From NCBI RefSeq assembly GCF_001456955.1, contig NZ_KQ758469.1, positions 1-64,000 of the forward strand: DNA of 64,000 bases. The letters are read 5' to 3'. A model generated the notes under the pieces. That model worked only from the letters and a program-made list of their open reading frames with translations. It was not told the DNA's origin and searched no databases. The stretch comes from Microbacterium enclense (lineage in GTDB: Bacteria > Actinomycetota > Actinomycetes > Actinomycetales > Microbacteriaceae). Shown piece after piece: positions 1 through 8,410 of this stretch. The translations under genes were made by a program, and so were the position numbers. Every line of letters starts with the position of its first letter. Positions within the stretch are counted from its first letter, which is position 1.

Positions 1-45
1 GAAGCCGGATCATCGTTCGACGCCGCGCGCTTCGGCGCCCGTTGA
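1..45 (+). CDS. 3' end of an upstream gene (partial)
   Basis: The first 45 bases read in frame as EAGSSFDAARFGAR followed by TGA. The frame ends 20 bp before the ESAT-6-like gene, which has its own ribosome binding site (GGAGAGGA), so this is probably the last gene of the preceding part of the T7SS locus. Too little is present to name it. Confidence 0.45.
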   Translation, partial: EAGSSFDAARFGAR

Positions 46-65
46 GGATCGGAGAGGACTGACTC

Positions 66-377
66 ATGGTGAACCAGGGAGATCGTCGCGACTACTCGAT
101 CGCGGCGTCGCAGAACGCCCAAGACAACTTCAACCGCGTCGCATCGCTGCTGGAGACGCTGATCGACCAGCGCGACCGCGATGTGCAGGCCGCGATGGCC
201 GATTACTCCGCCGACGGGGTGTCGGAGGACTACCGCGGCAAGGAGCTGCGGTGGAAGAACGCCGCCGCCGAGGTACGCGGCATCATCCAGACGCTGCGTT
301 CGTCGCTCGAGCGCAACGACGAGTCGGCCCAGACCGCGCTGAGCAAGGCTCGCGCGGCGGTGGAGTCGATCGGCTGA
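66..377 (+). CDS. Pore-forming ESAT-6-like (WXG100-like) protein
   Basis: A 103-residue, almost entirely helical protein with no signal peptide or membrane segment, the size and character of WXG100/ESAT-6 substrates of type VII secretion. The classical WXG turn is not exact: the middle reads SEDYRGKELRWKNAAAEVR, with a Trp in the turn region. I recognise it as the actinobacterial 'pore-forming ESAT-6 family' type, which usually sits beside a DUF6507 gene, as here. It starts at ATG 66 behind GGAGAGGA. It probably dimerises and is exported by the EccC/EccD machine encoded downstream. Pore formation comes from the family name only and is not visible in the sequence. Confidence 0.82.
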   Translation: MVNQGDRRDYSIAASQNAQDNFNRVASLLETLIDQRDRDVQAAMADYSADGVSEDYRGKELRWKNAAAEVRGIIQTLRSSLERNDESAQTALSKARAAVESIG

Positions 378-482
378 CCTATCCCGTGGGATGCCGAGCG
401 CCTCGTGCGTCCGGCATCCCGCGGTGTGCCGTGTCCGGGGTGAGCGACGCGGGTGCAGAAATCAAGCGAAGGGGATCGCGCG

Positions 483-827
483 ATGACAGGGTGGCGCATT
501 CAGCCGTCGGGTGTCGTAGCCGTGTTGCAAGAGGTCAACGTCGACGCCGAGGCGCTCGGCACGGCTCTGAACTCGTTGACGCCCGCGCTCGAGGGAGCGG
601 TGACGGCTACGCAGTCGGGTGCGATCTCCGAGGCGGTGCAGGCGTACTTCCAGCAGGAGGAGGGCCCGCGCATTCAGGGCATGAGCACCCGCATCGGCGC
701 CGCCGCGAACGGGGTCGTCACCGCGACCGAGGCGTACGTCACCGGCGACATGGACATGGCCGCGAACGCGCAGTCAGCCGCCGTCGCCGCCGTCTACCCG
801 CCCGACCTCCCCCACGGAGTGATGTGA
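483..827 (+). CDS. DUF6507-like T7SS-associated helical protein
   Basis: A 114-residue protein starting at ATG 483, with a purine-rich stretch (GAAGGGGATC) upstream. It is Ala/Thr/Gln-rich and helical, resembling the short DUF6507 proteins that follow ESAT-6-like genes in Microbacteriaceae and have the length of a second WXG100-type partner. Its TGA (825-827) shares a base with the ATG of the large toxin gene (827), so the two are probably translationally coupled. A likely role is chaperone, partner or co-substrate of the toxin's helical N-terminus. That role is inferred from position. Confidence 0.7.
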   Translation: MTGWRIQPSGVVAVLQEVNVDAEALGTALNSLTPALEGAVTATQSGAISEAVQAYFQQEEGPRIQGMSTRIGAAANGVVTATEAYVTGDMDMAANAQSAAVAAVYPPDLPHGVM

Positions 828-3800
828 TGCCGAGCCCTATCGATTACGAGAAGATCCCGGGCGCCGACATCCAGCCGGATGCCATCGAGGAGAACGCCCT
901 CACGATCGGCACCATCTCGGGCCAGGTGTCCGAGCACGGCTCGAACGTGAACCTCAAATGGCAGGGCATGGCCGGTGTCTACGAGGCGCCGGAGTCCCCC
1001 ACTTTGCTCGGGCTCATGGCACCCGTGAGCTCGCAGGCCACGCAGGTCGGCGACAACCTGTCCGAGGTGTCGGCCGCGCTCGTCGCGTTCGCCGCCGACG
1101 TGCGCCCGATCAAGGCCGAGCTCGACTCGCTGCGTATCGAGGCGAAAGCCTTCGTCGACTCGATTCAGGGCGGCGTGCAGGTGCGCGAGATCAACCCCGC
1201 GTGGACGGCCGCGCAGTCGCCCTACGGCGGTGCGACCGCCATGCCGACGTACCAGGGCTCGTGGGGTGGCTCGACGACGTCGGCGCCCGCCGAGCCCGAC
1301 AAGTACCGCACCGTCACGAAGGAGTGGCACGAGTCGCAGGAGCATGTCGACCGCAACAACGAGCTGCTGGCCGCGGTGAACGCGCAGCAGGTCAAGCTGT
1401 GGGAGGCCGAGCGGGCCTGCGCCAACCGCATCCGCGCCCTGTACGGCGCAGCCCCGCTGCACGCGGCCGAGTCCGAGAACGACTCCCTGGGCTACGGCAT
1501 CGCCGAGATCCCCGAGGGCACCGAGATGCCGTGGGGCGCCGAGGTCGAACGCACCGAGGGCTGCGGTGAGGCGACCGCGAAGTTCGTCTTCAAGGACTTC
1601 CTCTGGGAGGGCATCGTCGTCGGCGGCATCTGGGGCACGGTCACGGGTCTCGGAACGCTCGTGCTCGGCTACAACCCCGAGACGGGTGAGTTCTTCTCGG
1701 GCGACGCCTACGGCGCCGCGTGGGGCAACCTCGGCCTGCTCGCAGTGGCGGGTCTCGCCAACTCCCCCGTGCTGGCACCCATCTTCCAGTCCGACTCGCT
1801 GATGCAGTCGATGGGCGGGGATGGCTTCCTGCCGCAGGAGGTGCGCGACTTCAAGGCGAAGGCCGACGAGGCGGCCCTCAACACCGGCAAGGCCCTCATC
1901 GCGTGGGACAAGTGGCAGGACGACCCCGGCACCGCTCTCGGTGAATCCGTCTTCAACATCGGCACCGCGCTCATCCCCGTGGGCGGCGCGGCCGTCGCAG
2001 GGGTCAAGACCGCATCGACCGCGGCCTCCGTCGTGTCGAAGATGGCCAAGGTCGTCGACTTCGTCGACCCTGCCGCTCTCGCGATGAACGGCGCCATGCG
2101 TCTGGGCGGGGCGGGACTGCACAGCCTCGACGGCCTCATCGGCCGCCTCGGTTCCGACGCGACCGACGGCTTCCACCTGAACACCCCCGACATGCCGTTC
2201 GTCGCTGACGACGCGTCCTCGGCGCTGAACGCGCTCGACAACGCCGGAGTCGACATGGGAACCGTCACGGCACGCATCGACGACGGTGTGCCGGTCTACG
2301 AGTTCCCGCCGACCGCCGAGATCCCCTCGGGCCGCATCGAGATGCCCGCCGGTTCGTTCGACGGCGTCCGCAGCGGCGACGTTCCCGTCCGTTCCGACGT
2401 TCCCGTCCGCGCCGAGGGTGGGGCGGATGCCACCGTCCCGGCGCCCGTGCGCGAGCCCGAGCTCGTCACCGCCAGCGGTGTTCGCGGCGAGGCCGGCCCC
2501 GGTGCGGTGAACTCGATCGTCGAGGATGCCCCCGCCCGTACCGAGACCAGCGGCGCGGGTGAGTCGACCGTCGTGCGCGAGCCCTCGACGGAGAACACCG
2601 GCGGCACCGGTCATGCAGGCGGTGACGGCAGCACGCGCGGTGGAAACGGCGGTTCCGGTGATGGAAACAGCGGCTCCGACATCGGCAACGGCGCAGGCGG
2701 TGACGTCGCCGATGGTGCCCGCGGAGCGCACGGAGCGGACACCCCCCGAGACGGCGACGCAAACGGTGCCGGCACCGAGCGCCCCGACAGCGATTCGCCG
2801 GCCGGCCACGGAGACGAGCCGACGCTTCCCCTGCGTGAGGATGGGTCCGTCGAGGGTCCCGCTCACCGCGGCAATCCCGTAGATCCGCAGTACGGCGAGC
2901 CACGCGCCGACCACGGAACCCTCGCCGACGAGTACGCGCCCCCCGCCACCGTTCCGGATCGGTATGCAGACCTCGTGACCGACCCGGACGCGCCCTACGG
3001 GCGAGGTCAAGACGGACACGCGTTCTCACGGTCGGAATGGGAAGAGCGCTACATCGGGCCCGACAACCGGCCGATCTATCCCGGAAACAACGGCGCGGTG
3101 GATGGTAGCCGTCACACCTTCACCGACATGGCTTCCTTCCGCGCCGTTCACGGCGACACTCTCGACCGGATGGGCGGCCACGGCGGAGACTTCCTCTCAC
3201 CCGAGGGCGTTCCCTTCGAACACCGCGCGCTGCCGGGCAGCAACCTCCTGCAGCCCTACCACGTGTTCCGCCTCGCTGATGAGCTGCCGGACGGGGTCCG
3301 GATCGAGGTGTCCGATGTCGCACCCGCCTTCGGTCAGCCCGGCGGCGGTGTACAGCTCCAGTTCGTCAGCGACGCGAAGGTCTTCACCGTCGACGAACTC
3401 CTGCACGAGGTGCTGTTCCCGACGTCACCGAACTCGGCGGTGGGGCTCGACGCCGGCGCGTGGCGCATCAGCGATCTGCAATCCCCGCTCCCTGACGCAC
3501 CGGCGGTGTCGGCCCTGCATGCCGAGAGCCTGCCGATCGACGTGCAACGATCCGTCATCCGACACGAGTACCCGGGTGCGCTCGGCATCAACGCGACGCG
3601 CTTCGACGGCACGCTCTCGGGTGCGCTGTCGCCCGAGGTCGCGAAGCTGGGATGGACCGAGAACTGCACACGGTGCGTCGTGGCCTTCGACCGGCTGATG
3701 GACGGTGCAGCGACATCGGCCATGCCGTCGCCCGGCCCTCGTCCGGTGTCCGATATTCCCGCGGCGCTCGGCATCCCTGAGAACTTCGCCTGGCAGTCCA

Positions 3801-4006
3801 GCTACGGGGACGTCGCGACGACGATGTCGGCACTTCCCGAGGGCAGCCGCGGCGTCGTCTTCATCGCACGGGACAACGGCGGTGGCCATGTCTTCAACGT
3901 CATCCATGACAAGAACGGAGTCGTTTTCATCGACACGCAGACCGGCCTGTTCGCTCGGCTCGAGCAAGACGTCAAGATCGCACTCATCATCACGAAGCGA
4001 GGTTGA
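827..4006 (+). CDS. T7SS polymorphic toxin with TNT (NADase) and papain-fold (Tox-PL) domains
   Basis: A 1059-residue protein from ATG 827; the frame is open further upstream, but that part is antisense noise. The N-terminal ~300 residues are helical and fit a T7SS export module. A hydrophobic Gly/Ala stretch follows (about 265-310), then a low-complexity Gly/Asp/Ala/Glu linker (about 510-720). Residues ~723-860 are a TNT domain with R800, H812 and Q837 matching the catalytic region of Mycobacterium tuberculosis TNT (FGQPGGG motif). Residues ~935-1059 are a papain-fold toxin with the triad C947 (NCTRCV), H1021 (GGHVFNV) and D1036 (FIDTQTG). The first domain predicts NAD+ hydrolysis; the second predicts Gln deamidation or peptide cleavage in a rival cell. 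The Imm35-like gene follows after 2 bp. Confidence 0.88.
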   Translation: MPSPIDYEKIPGADIQPDAIEENALTIGTISGQVSEHGSNVNLKWQGMAGVYEAPESPTLLGLMAPVSSQATQVGDNLSEVSAALVAFAADVRPIKAELDSLRIEAKAFVDSIQGGVQVREINPAWTAAQSPYGGATAMPTYQGSWGGSTTSAPAEPDKYRTVTKEWHESQEHVDRNNELLAAVNAQQVKLWEAERACANRIRALYGAAPLHAAESENDSLGYGIAEIPEGTEMPWGAEVERTEGCGEATAKFVFKDFLWEGIVVGGIWGTVTGLGTLVLGYNPETGEFFSGDAYGAAWGNLGLLAVAGLANSPVLAPIFQSDSLMQSMGGDGFLPQEVRDFKAKADEAALNTGKALIAWDKWQDDPGTALGESVFNIGTALIPVGGAAVAGVKTASTAASVVSKMAKVVDFVDPAALAMNGAMRLGGAGLHSLDGLIGRLGSDATDGFHLNTPDMPFVADDASSALNALDNAGVDMGTVTARIDDGVPVYEFPPTAEIPSGRIEMPAGSFDGVRSGDVPVRSDVPVRAEGGADATVPAPVREPELVTASGVRGEAGPGAVNSIVEDAPARTETSGAGESTVVREPSTENTGGTGHAGGDGSTRGGNGGSGDGNSGSDIGNGAGGDVADGARGAHGADTPRDGDANGAGTERPDSDSPAGHGDEPTLPLREDGSVEGPAHRGNPVDPQYGEPRADHGTLADEYAPPATVPDRYADLVTDPDAPYGRGQDGHAFSRSEWEERYIGPDNRPIYPGNNGAVDGSRHTFTDMASFRAVHGDTLDRMGGHGGDFLSPEGVPFEHRALPGSNLLQPYHVFRLADELPDGVRIEVSDVAPAFGQPGGGVQLQFVSDAKVFTVDELLHEVLFPTSPNSAVGLDAGAWRISDLQSPLPDAPAVSALHAESLPIDVQRSVIRHEYPGALGINATRFDGTLSGALSPEVAKLGWTENCTRCVVAFDRLMDGAATSAMPSPGPRPVSDIPAALGIPENFAWQSSYGDVATTMSALPEGSRGVVFIARDNGGGHVFNVIHDKNGVVFIDTQTGLFARLEQDVKIALIITKRG

Positions 4007-4008
4007 AG

Positions 4009-4290
4009 ATGATCGACGAGGCTGGTGCGCGCGAGATCGTTCGCGAAGCGCTCCGCGGGGCCGAGGAGCACGGTATGCCCCGTTGCGTCCTGGTCGGCGA
4101 GACACTCGACTACGGCTCGTGGTGGGTTCAGGGCTATCAGTCGGAGGCGTTCGCCGACCACGGAGACGTCTTTCAAGCGCTCACGGGCAACGGGCCGTAC
4201 GTCGTTCCCAAGGATGGCGGCGCCGTGTTCACGTTGTCGAGCGCTGAACCCGTCGACGAGCAGATGGACCGTTTGAGGCGCGCGACCTAG
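4009..4290 (+). CDS. Imm35-like immunity protein
   Basis: A 93-residue cytoplasmic protein starting at ATG 4009, two bases after the toxin's stop. A TTG at 4003 is possible but unneeded. The pattern 'GW/WWVQGYQSEAF..., ALTGNGPYVVPKDGG' resembles the Imm35/YrhB fold (conserved GNxPxxVxK-like strand). Imm35 genes often accompany papain-fold (Tox-PL) toxins, so this is most likely the antidote to the C-terminal papain-fold domain. The TNT domain would need a different antidote, perhaps one of the two related immunity-like genes downstream. Its stop overlaps the convergent gene by 3 bp. Confidence 0.72.
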   Translation: MIDEAGAREIVREALRGAEEHGMPRCVLVGETLDYGSWWVQGYQSEAFADHGDVFQALTGNGPYVVPKDGGAVFTLSSAEPVDEQMDRLRRAT

Positions 4291-4721
4291 GTCATGAGGC
4301 GCGCACTGACGGCGGCGAGCGACTCGCCCGCGACGTGGCTGAAACGGATGGCCTGTCGTTTGGACAGGATCTCCACGATTCCCGTTCCTGCGCGGACGGT
4401 GTACCCCGAGCCACTCGCCTCCACATCAACGCCCTCGGCGGGGGAGAGCGGGAAGCAGTCGTCGAATCCCCGCTCCAGACGCCACAGCACGCCGAACCGC
4501 ATGAGGAGGAATCGATCCGCGTCGGCCTCCATGGCGAAGACCGCCTCGATCGTTCGCGCGCCGCGGTTCTCGATGTCGACCTGCCAGGTGGAGGCAGCAG
4601 CGCGACGAACCGCGAAAGCGGTCTCCGGGTTCCACCATCCCCGAGCAACGTCACTCGCCGCGAGGCGGCTCGGAAAGCCCGCTCGATGTGCCCACATCTC
4701 CAGGATCGCGTCGTCATCCAC
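4287..4721 (-). CDS. Imm61-like immunity protein, reverse-oriented copy
   Basis: About 144 residues, reading leftward. The start is uncertain: GTG 4721 gives a protein beginning with DDDAILEMWAHRAGF, and GTG 4751 would add 10 residues. It contains WWNPETAF followed by a beta-rich region and EADADRFLLMRFGVLWR. The second half aligns by eye with the gene at 5404-5889: a DAD.(A/R)(R/Y).L..(R/L)FG core and a C-terminal 'FS.VA...LA.....L' pattern. I read both as one immunity family (Imm61-like), plausibly antidotes to TNT domains. It converges with and overlaps the Imm35-like gene, unlike everything else in the locus, which suggests a local inversion or separate acquisition. Confidence 0.55.
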   Translation of the reverse strand: MDDDAILEMWAHRAGFPSRLAASDVARGWWNPETAFAVRRAAASTWQVDIENRGARTIEAVFAMEADADRFLLMRFGVLWRLERGFDDCFPLSPAEGVDVEASGSGYTVRAGTGIVEILSKRQAIRFSHVAGESLAAVSARLMT

Positions 4722-4781
4722 GAATCCATCTTCCCCCGCGACACGTCCCACCGCCCCATCGACCACCGAGAGGCCGAACCG

Positions 4782-5411
4782 ATGACCGTTGATTGGCAGC
4801 ACACGCGTCGAAAGCTCGATGATGCGAGCGTCCCGCGAGAATCCGTCCTTCTCCCCGGCGACCACGTGGCCGCGTGGGAGGGTGCGCTGCAGATCGACGG
4901 AACCCGCGAGGACGAATGGGTGCTGCAGACCGTCGATTACGGCCGCCCGCGCCCTCTGCTTCGCCGAGAAACGGCCGAGGAGGTCGAGGCCGCGCTGTAC
5001 GGCTATCTCCTGACGCCGCTCCCTTCGCCGACTGCCCTCGACAATTCCGAGTACGAGCGTCGGCTCGACTGGGCCGCACCGCACATCCTCGACCTGCTGG
5101 GTCGCGCGGACCAGCCCTTGGTGATCGATGCACCGGAAGGCCTCCTTCTAGATCGCGTCGGCGCGCTCGACGGGTATCTCCTCTACCCCGCCCGCACGTC
5201 CTTCGAAGCACGATCCCTGCCAGCATCGGCCGTCACGCAGCCTCTCCACGAGTTCGTCACGGCGACGACGACTCGGTTCGAGGTACAGCGGACGGCGCCC
5301 TGGTTCGGACGACCCGGCGGGGGACTTCGTTTCGCCATCGTCGAACCCGGCGTCGGCGTTCGCGACCTCGTGCGGGAGGGGCGTCTCACGCAGATCTCGA
5401 GACATGAGTGA
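4782..5411 (+). CDS. Orphan TNT-domain protein, probably catalytically impaired
   Basis: A 209-residue protein starting at ATG 4782. The frame is open far upstream, but that part is antisense to the immunity gene. Residues ~130-205 match a TNT domain: LLLDRVGALDGYLL, FEARSLPAS, PLHEF and APWFGRPGGG. The conserved His is kept (H156) and the Arg of FEARSLP is present, but the Gln of the FGQPGGG motif is Arg (R177). The equivalent Gln in M. tuberculosis TNT (Q822) is required for NADase activity. It has no secretion module. It may be a silent toxin-tip cassette for recombination, a decayed toxin, or a TNT-fold protein with another role. It overlaps the next gene by 8 bp. Confidence 0.72.
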   Translation: MTVDWQHTRRKLDDASVPRESVLLPGDHVAAWEGALQIDGTREDEWVLQTVDYGRPRPLLRRETAEEVEAALYGYLLTPLPSPTALDNSEYERRLDWAAPHILDLLGRADQPLVIDAPEGLLLDRVGALDGYLLYPARTSFEARSLPASAVTQPLHEFVTATTTRFEVQRTAPWFGRPGGGLRFAIVEPGVGVRDLVREGRLTQISRHE

Positions 5412-5889
5412 CGAAAGCGGCCTGCTCACTCGATTCGCCGGCCTCCCGCCCCAGGTCTTCGAGGCGCAGCTGACGGACACAGGCGTGACGCTCCAGGTCG
5501 ATGAGGTGACCCTGAGAGTGGGTTCCGACGATTCGGGCTGGCGCGTGGACAAGAGCTGGCGGGGCGTCGACCGTGGGTTCGTGTTCGAGGCGACCGACGA
5601 CGCCGATGTCGCCCGGTACGTCCTTGCTCTCTTCGGGAATGACATCCGGCGGGCTCACGGCCTCGGTCGCGCAGTCCGCAAGGTCGTGCTATCAGACGAC
5701 GGCGGTGCCCAGCCCGACGGGGGCTTCTCCCTCACCGAGATGAGCGGCGACGGATATCGCCTGTCCCGCGACCGAGACGGCGCTCAGTGGTTCTTCGCGA
5801 GCGACCTGGAGGCCGCACGCTTCAGCACCGTCGCCGACATCCCTCTCGCGCACATCCGCGACGCGCTCGGAGGAACGACCAGACCGTGA
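5404..5889 (+). CDS. Imm61-like immunity protein
   Basis: A 161-residue cytoplasmic protein starting at ATG 5404 inside the end of the orphan TNT gene, so toxin and antidote are translationally coupled. It contains GWRVDKSW, TDDADVARYVLALFGND and a C-terminal 'ARFSTVADIPLAHIRDAL' segment. The last matches the reverse-strand gene at 4287-4721 in spacing and residues, so the two look like paralogues. Placement directly behind a TNT protein supports TNT immunity, by analogy with IFT, the immunity factor for M. tuberculosis TNT. Membership of Imm61 is my recognition, not a search result. Confidence 0.6.
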   Translation: MSDESGLLTRFAGLPPQVFEAQLTDTGVTLQVDEVTLRVGSDDSGWRVDKSWRGVDRGFVFEATDDADVARYVLALFGNDIRRAHGLGRAVRKVVLSDDGGAQPDGGFSLTEMSGDGYRLSRDRDGAQWFFASDLEAARFSTVADIPLAHIRDALGGTTRP

Positions 5890-6390
5890 CGACCGATCCG
5901 CTCCTGTCGGCGGCCATTACCGCCTACCTCGGATGGCCGAAGGCTCACATACCGACGGCCGACCCGCGGGCGGTCCTCGAGGTGGCGAAGGAGGCGGCGA
6001 CGGACGCGGCGAGACTTCTCGCGGATGTCGAGAGCGTCATCGCGGCATCCGATGATCTCCCTGTCGCCGACCTGACCGACCAGCCGGACGGCGGCGCGGC
6101 GGCATACAAGGGGCGACTCAGCGGCGTGCGCCCGGATCTGTCACCGGATGCCATCGACGCTCTGGCCTCGCGATGGTTCTTCCATCTGCGGTGGATCGGG
6201 GTTGAAAGAGGCTCGGACGGACGAGTTGCTCGTCGATGTCGACGAGTGGGTCGCCGACACCCGTGGGGTGCTCGATCACGCGATCCGCTTCCTGCTGGAG
6301 TCCGACCTCGAGGAGATCTCGGAGGATGCCGCCCATGACGTCTTCCAGATGGCGGCGACGCGCACCTACGGGCCGCTACATCGTCGGTGA
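5886..6390 (+). pseudogene. Frameshifted gene of unknown function (immunity cassette)
   Basis: GTG 5886 overlaps the preceding stop (GTGA). The frame reads well to about codon 104 (ALASRWFFHLRWIG), then runs into Arg-rich noise. The +1 frame continues from LKEARTDELLVDVDEWVADT to a stop at 6390 ending in TYGPLHRR. Removing one G from the GGGG run at 6198-6201 joins the two into a single helical, acidic protein of about 167 residues. This is either a recent inactivation or a homopolymer sequencing error. Position suggests another immunity or accessory gene. I do not recognise the family. Confidence 0.6.
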
Positions 6391-6510
6391 GCATCGAGAC
6401 GTGCTGATGAGCGGCTCATTCTTCCGCGCGACGAGTTATCCACGCAATGGGTGCACCGTCTCGGCATCGGCGCTATGACCCGCATAGGGTGGAAGGCTGA
6501 GGAGGCGCCG

Positions 6511-7284
6511 ATGACGAACGTGCAGGAGACCCCACGCCTTGCTGACGTGGACCCCTTCGTCTCCTCCGAGCGCGCCCGCTCGGGCAAGATCGCCGGCGCC
6601 GTGGCCCTCGACGTTGTCATGCCCCTGGCTCTCCTCGCTGCCGGAATCGTCCTCGTCGCGACGGGACCGCCGGCACCGGGATGGTTTCTCATCGTCATCG
6701 CGGTCGGGCTCCTCGCCGTTGCCGCCTGGTTGCTCGGCCGCACCGGGCGAACCCTCGGCGCATCGACGGTCGACGCGAGGATCGTCCACCGTGAGACCGG
6801 GGTCGCCGCGGGCAGCTCGGCTCCCTGGGCGCTGGCATCCGGCAAACTCGCCATGTTCGACCTGCGCCGCGGCCGCGACCCCTTCGCTCCGGCGATCGCC
6901 TCTTTCCAGTTCCCGGATGCCGCGCCCACCGGCAGCACACCCGGTCGTCGTCGCGGCATGGTTCCGACGCTGCTGCTCGACTCCGGCGAGCGCCTCACGC
7001 TCGACACCGCGCTGATCCTGGGGCGTGCGCCCTCGGCGCCGGCCGACGCGCCCGCCGAGGTGTACCGCTGGGCCGACATGTCGCGCACGCTGTCGAAGTC
7101 GCACGTGCGCCTCGAGTGGGACGGCCGGCAGGTCTGGGTGATCGACCTGGGCTCGACGAACGGTGTTTTCGTCCGCGGCGACGGTGCCGCAACCCCCCTC
7201 CTCCCCCACCAACGCACCCCCGTGCCCACCGGTGTCGTCCTCGAGATCGGTGACCGCACCCTGACCGTTCGGGATGCCGCATGA
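6511..7284 (+). CDS. FHA-domain membrane protein of the T7SS cluster
   Basis: A 257-residue protein. I chose ATG 6511 because GAGGAGG lies 5-6 bases upstream; ATG 6475 has no such site. Two hydrophobic segments lie near residues 30-75. The C-terminal third is a forkhead-associated domain: an LGR-type strand, SKSH (195-198) and the DLGSTNGVFV loop. FHA domains bind phosphothreonine. In actinobacterial T7SS loci they link the apparatus to Ser/Thr kinase signalling. Its stop overlaps the next start by 4 bp (ATGA). Confidence 0.82.
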   Translation: MTNVQETPRLADVDPFVSSERARSGKIAGAVALDVVMPLALLAAGIVLVATGPPAPGWFLIVIAVGLLAVAAWLLGRTGRTLGASTVDARIVHRETGVAAGSSAPWALASGKLAMFDLRRGRDPFAPAIASFQFPDAAPTGSTPGRRRGMVPTLLLDSGERLTLDTALILGRAPSAPADAPAEVYRWADMSRTLSKSHVRLEWDGRQVWVIDLGSTNGVFVRGDGAATPLLPHQRTPVPTGVVLEIGDRTLTVRDAA

Positions 7285-8354
7285 CCACCGTCGACCACCC
7301 CCTCCTCGACGCCGCGGGCCCCGGCTGGGCCGGCACTGAGACGCAGACACCGATCATCGCCCTCACCACCGCGATGAGCGACTGGCTGCACAAGACGGCG
7401 ACCCAGGGCCTGCGCCCGATCGTCGTCTCGGGCGAGCACTCGCGCATGACGCAGCCGCTCGCCCAGGTGCTGTCGGCGGTGCAGGGGCACTGGGTCGTGC
7501 GCACGCGCGACGACGGCTTCTACGACGCCCGCACCGGCGTGCGCCTCTCCGCTCCGGCCGAGGTGCTCACCGCCGGCGCCCCGACGCCCGAGAGCGTGCA
7601 CCCCTTCTTCGTGCGGGCGCTGGTGGCATCCACTCTTCAGGTCGTCGCGACGGTGTCGACGCGCCACCGGGTGACCCGCCCGGTGCGCCTGGGCGGGGTC
7701 GCCGAGGCGGCGATCGCTCTGTTCACCGACGCCGAACCCGCCGCCTGGGGCGCCGTCGAGCCGCTGCTCGCGCCCTGGGACCGCGACGATCTCACCGAGC
7801 GTTCCCGGCGTCGGATCCCGCTCGACAGTCACTGGGTCGCCGTCGGCGGGGGCGAGCGCGCGGTCGTCTCGACCGTGCAGGCGGCCCGCACGAGCGAGGG
7901 GCTCGAAGAGACCACGCGGGTGTGGGCAGCGGTTCCGGGCGTCGGCCGCGACGCGGGCACGGCGGCGACCGCCGAGGCGCGGGAACTCCTCGCCCGGGCG
8001 GCGACCGTGGGGCTCCCGCTCATCGGGGTGGCGTTCGCCGCGATCGGCGCGCCCGACCTCGCGCGACGCGCGACGGCGGCACCTCACCCCGAGCCGCTCG
8101 CGCTGCTGATCGGCCCTGCGGGGGTGCGAGCCCTGGGCATCGATGCGAAGCGATGGATCGACGACGTGGGCGGCACGATCGTCGGAAGCCCGAGGCTCCC
8201 GGGCGTCCTGCTCCCGCTCGGTTCGGTCGACGGCGGCGGGTGGACCCGCCTGAACGACGTGCTCGCGACGCTGGATCCGGCGCGCCTGGCCGACCTGCTC
8301 GACGTCGCCCCGCACGTGCGCTCGCAACTCGTCTCGCCGCGGGGAGCCCGCTGA
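7281..8354 (+). CDS. DUF6177-like T7SS-associated protein
   Basis: A 357-residue soluble protein starting at ATG 7281, overlapping the FHA gene by 4 bp. I recognise it as DUF6177-like from its opening (DHPLLD....GP, TPIIALTTAMSDWL) and its usual place between FHA and eccD genes in Microbacteriaceae T7SS loci. No catalytic motif is evident. The fold looks alpha/beta, with a repeated pattern of short strands. The TGA (8352-8354) shares a base with the ATG of an 18-codon ORF. Probably a structural or regulatory component of the apparatus. Confidence 0.6.
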   Translation: MTTVDHPLLDAAGPGWAGTETQTPIIALTTAMSDWLHKTATQGLRPIVVSGEHSRMTQPLAQVLSAVQGHWVVRTRDDGFYDARTGVRLSAPAEVLTAGAPTPESVHPFFVRALVASTLQVVATVSTRHRVTRPVRLGGVAEAAIALFTDAEPAAWGAVEPLLAPWDRDDLTERSRRRIPLDSHWVAVGGGERAVVSTVQAARTSEGLEETTRVWAAVPGVGRDAGTAATAEARELLARAATVGLPLIGVAFAAIGAPDLARRATAAPHPEPLALLIGPAGVRALGIDAKRWIDDVGGTIVGSPRLPGVLLPLGSVDGGGWTRLNDVLATLDPARLADLLDVAPHVRSQLVSPRGAR

Positions 8355-8410
8355 TGCCGGCGACGATCAGCGTCGCCCCTCGCGTGCCCGCGCAGGAAGG
8401 AACCCGCTGA
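8354..8410 (+). CDS. 18-codon mini-ORF linking two T7SS genes
   Basis: ATG 8354 overlaps the previous stop (TGATG). It encodes MPATISVAPRVPAQEGTR and ends in TGA 8408-8410, which again overlaps the next ATG (TGATG). Two back-to-back one-base overlaps would keep ribosomes engaged through the junction. The second half contains AGGAAGG, a good ribosome binding site for the ATG at 8410, so the ORF may exist only to place that site. Whether the peptide is made or does anything is unknown. Confidence 0.4.
   Translation: MPATISVAPRVPAQEGTR

Noticed and set aside
794..3019. 741-codon open frame on the - strand opposite the toxin gene
   Set aside because: It is antisense to a clear multi-domain toxin and made of Arg/Gly/Val-rich noise with no motif or ribosome site. 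High GC keeps such frames open.
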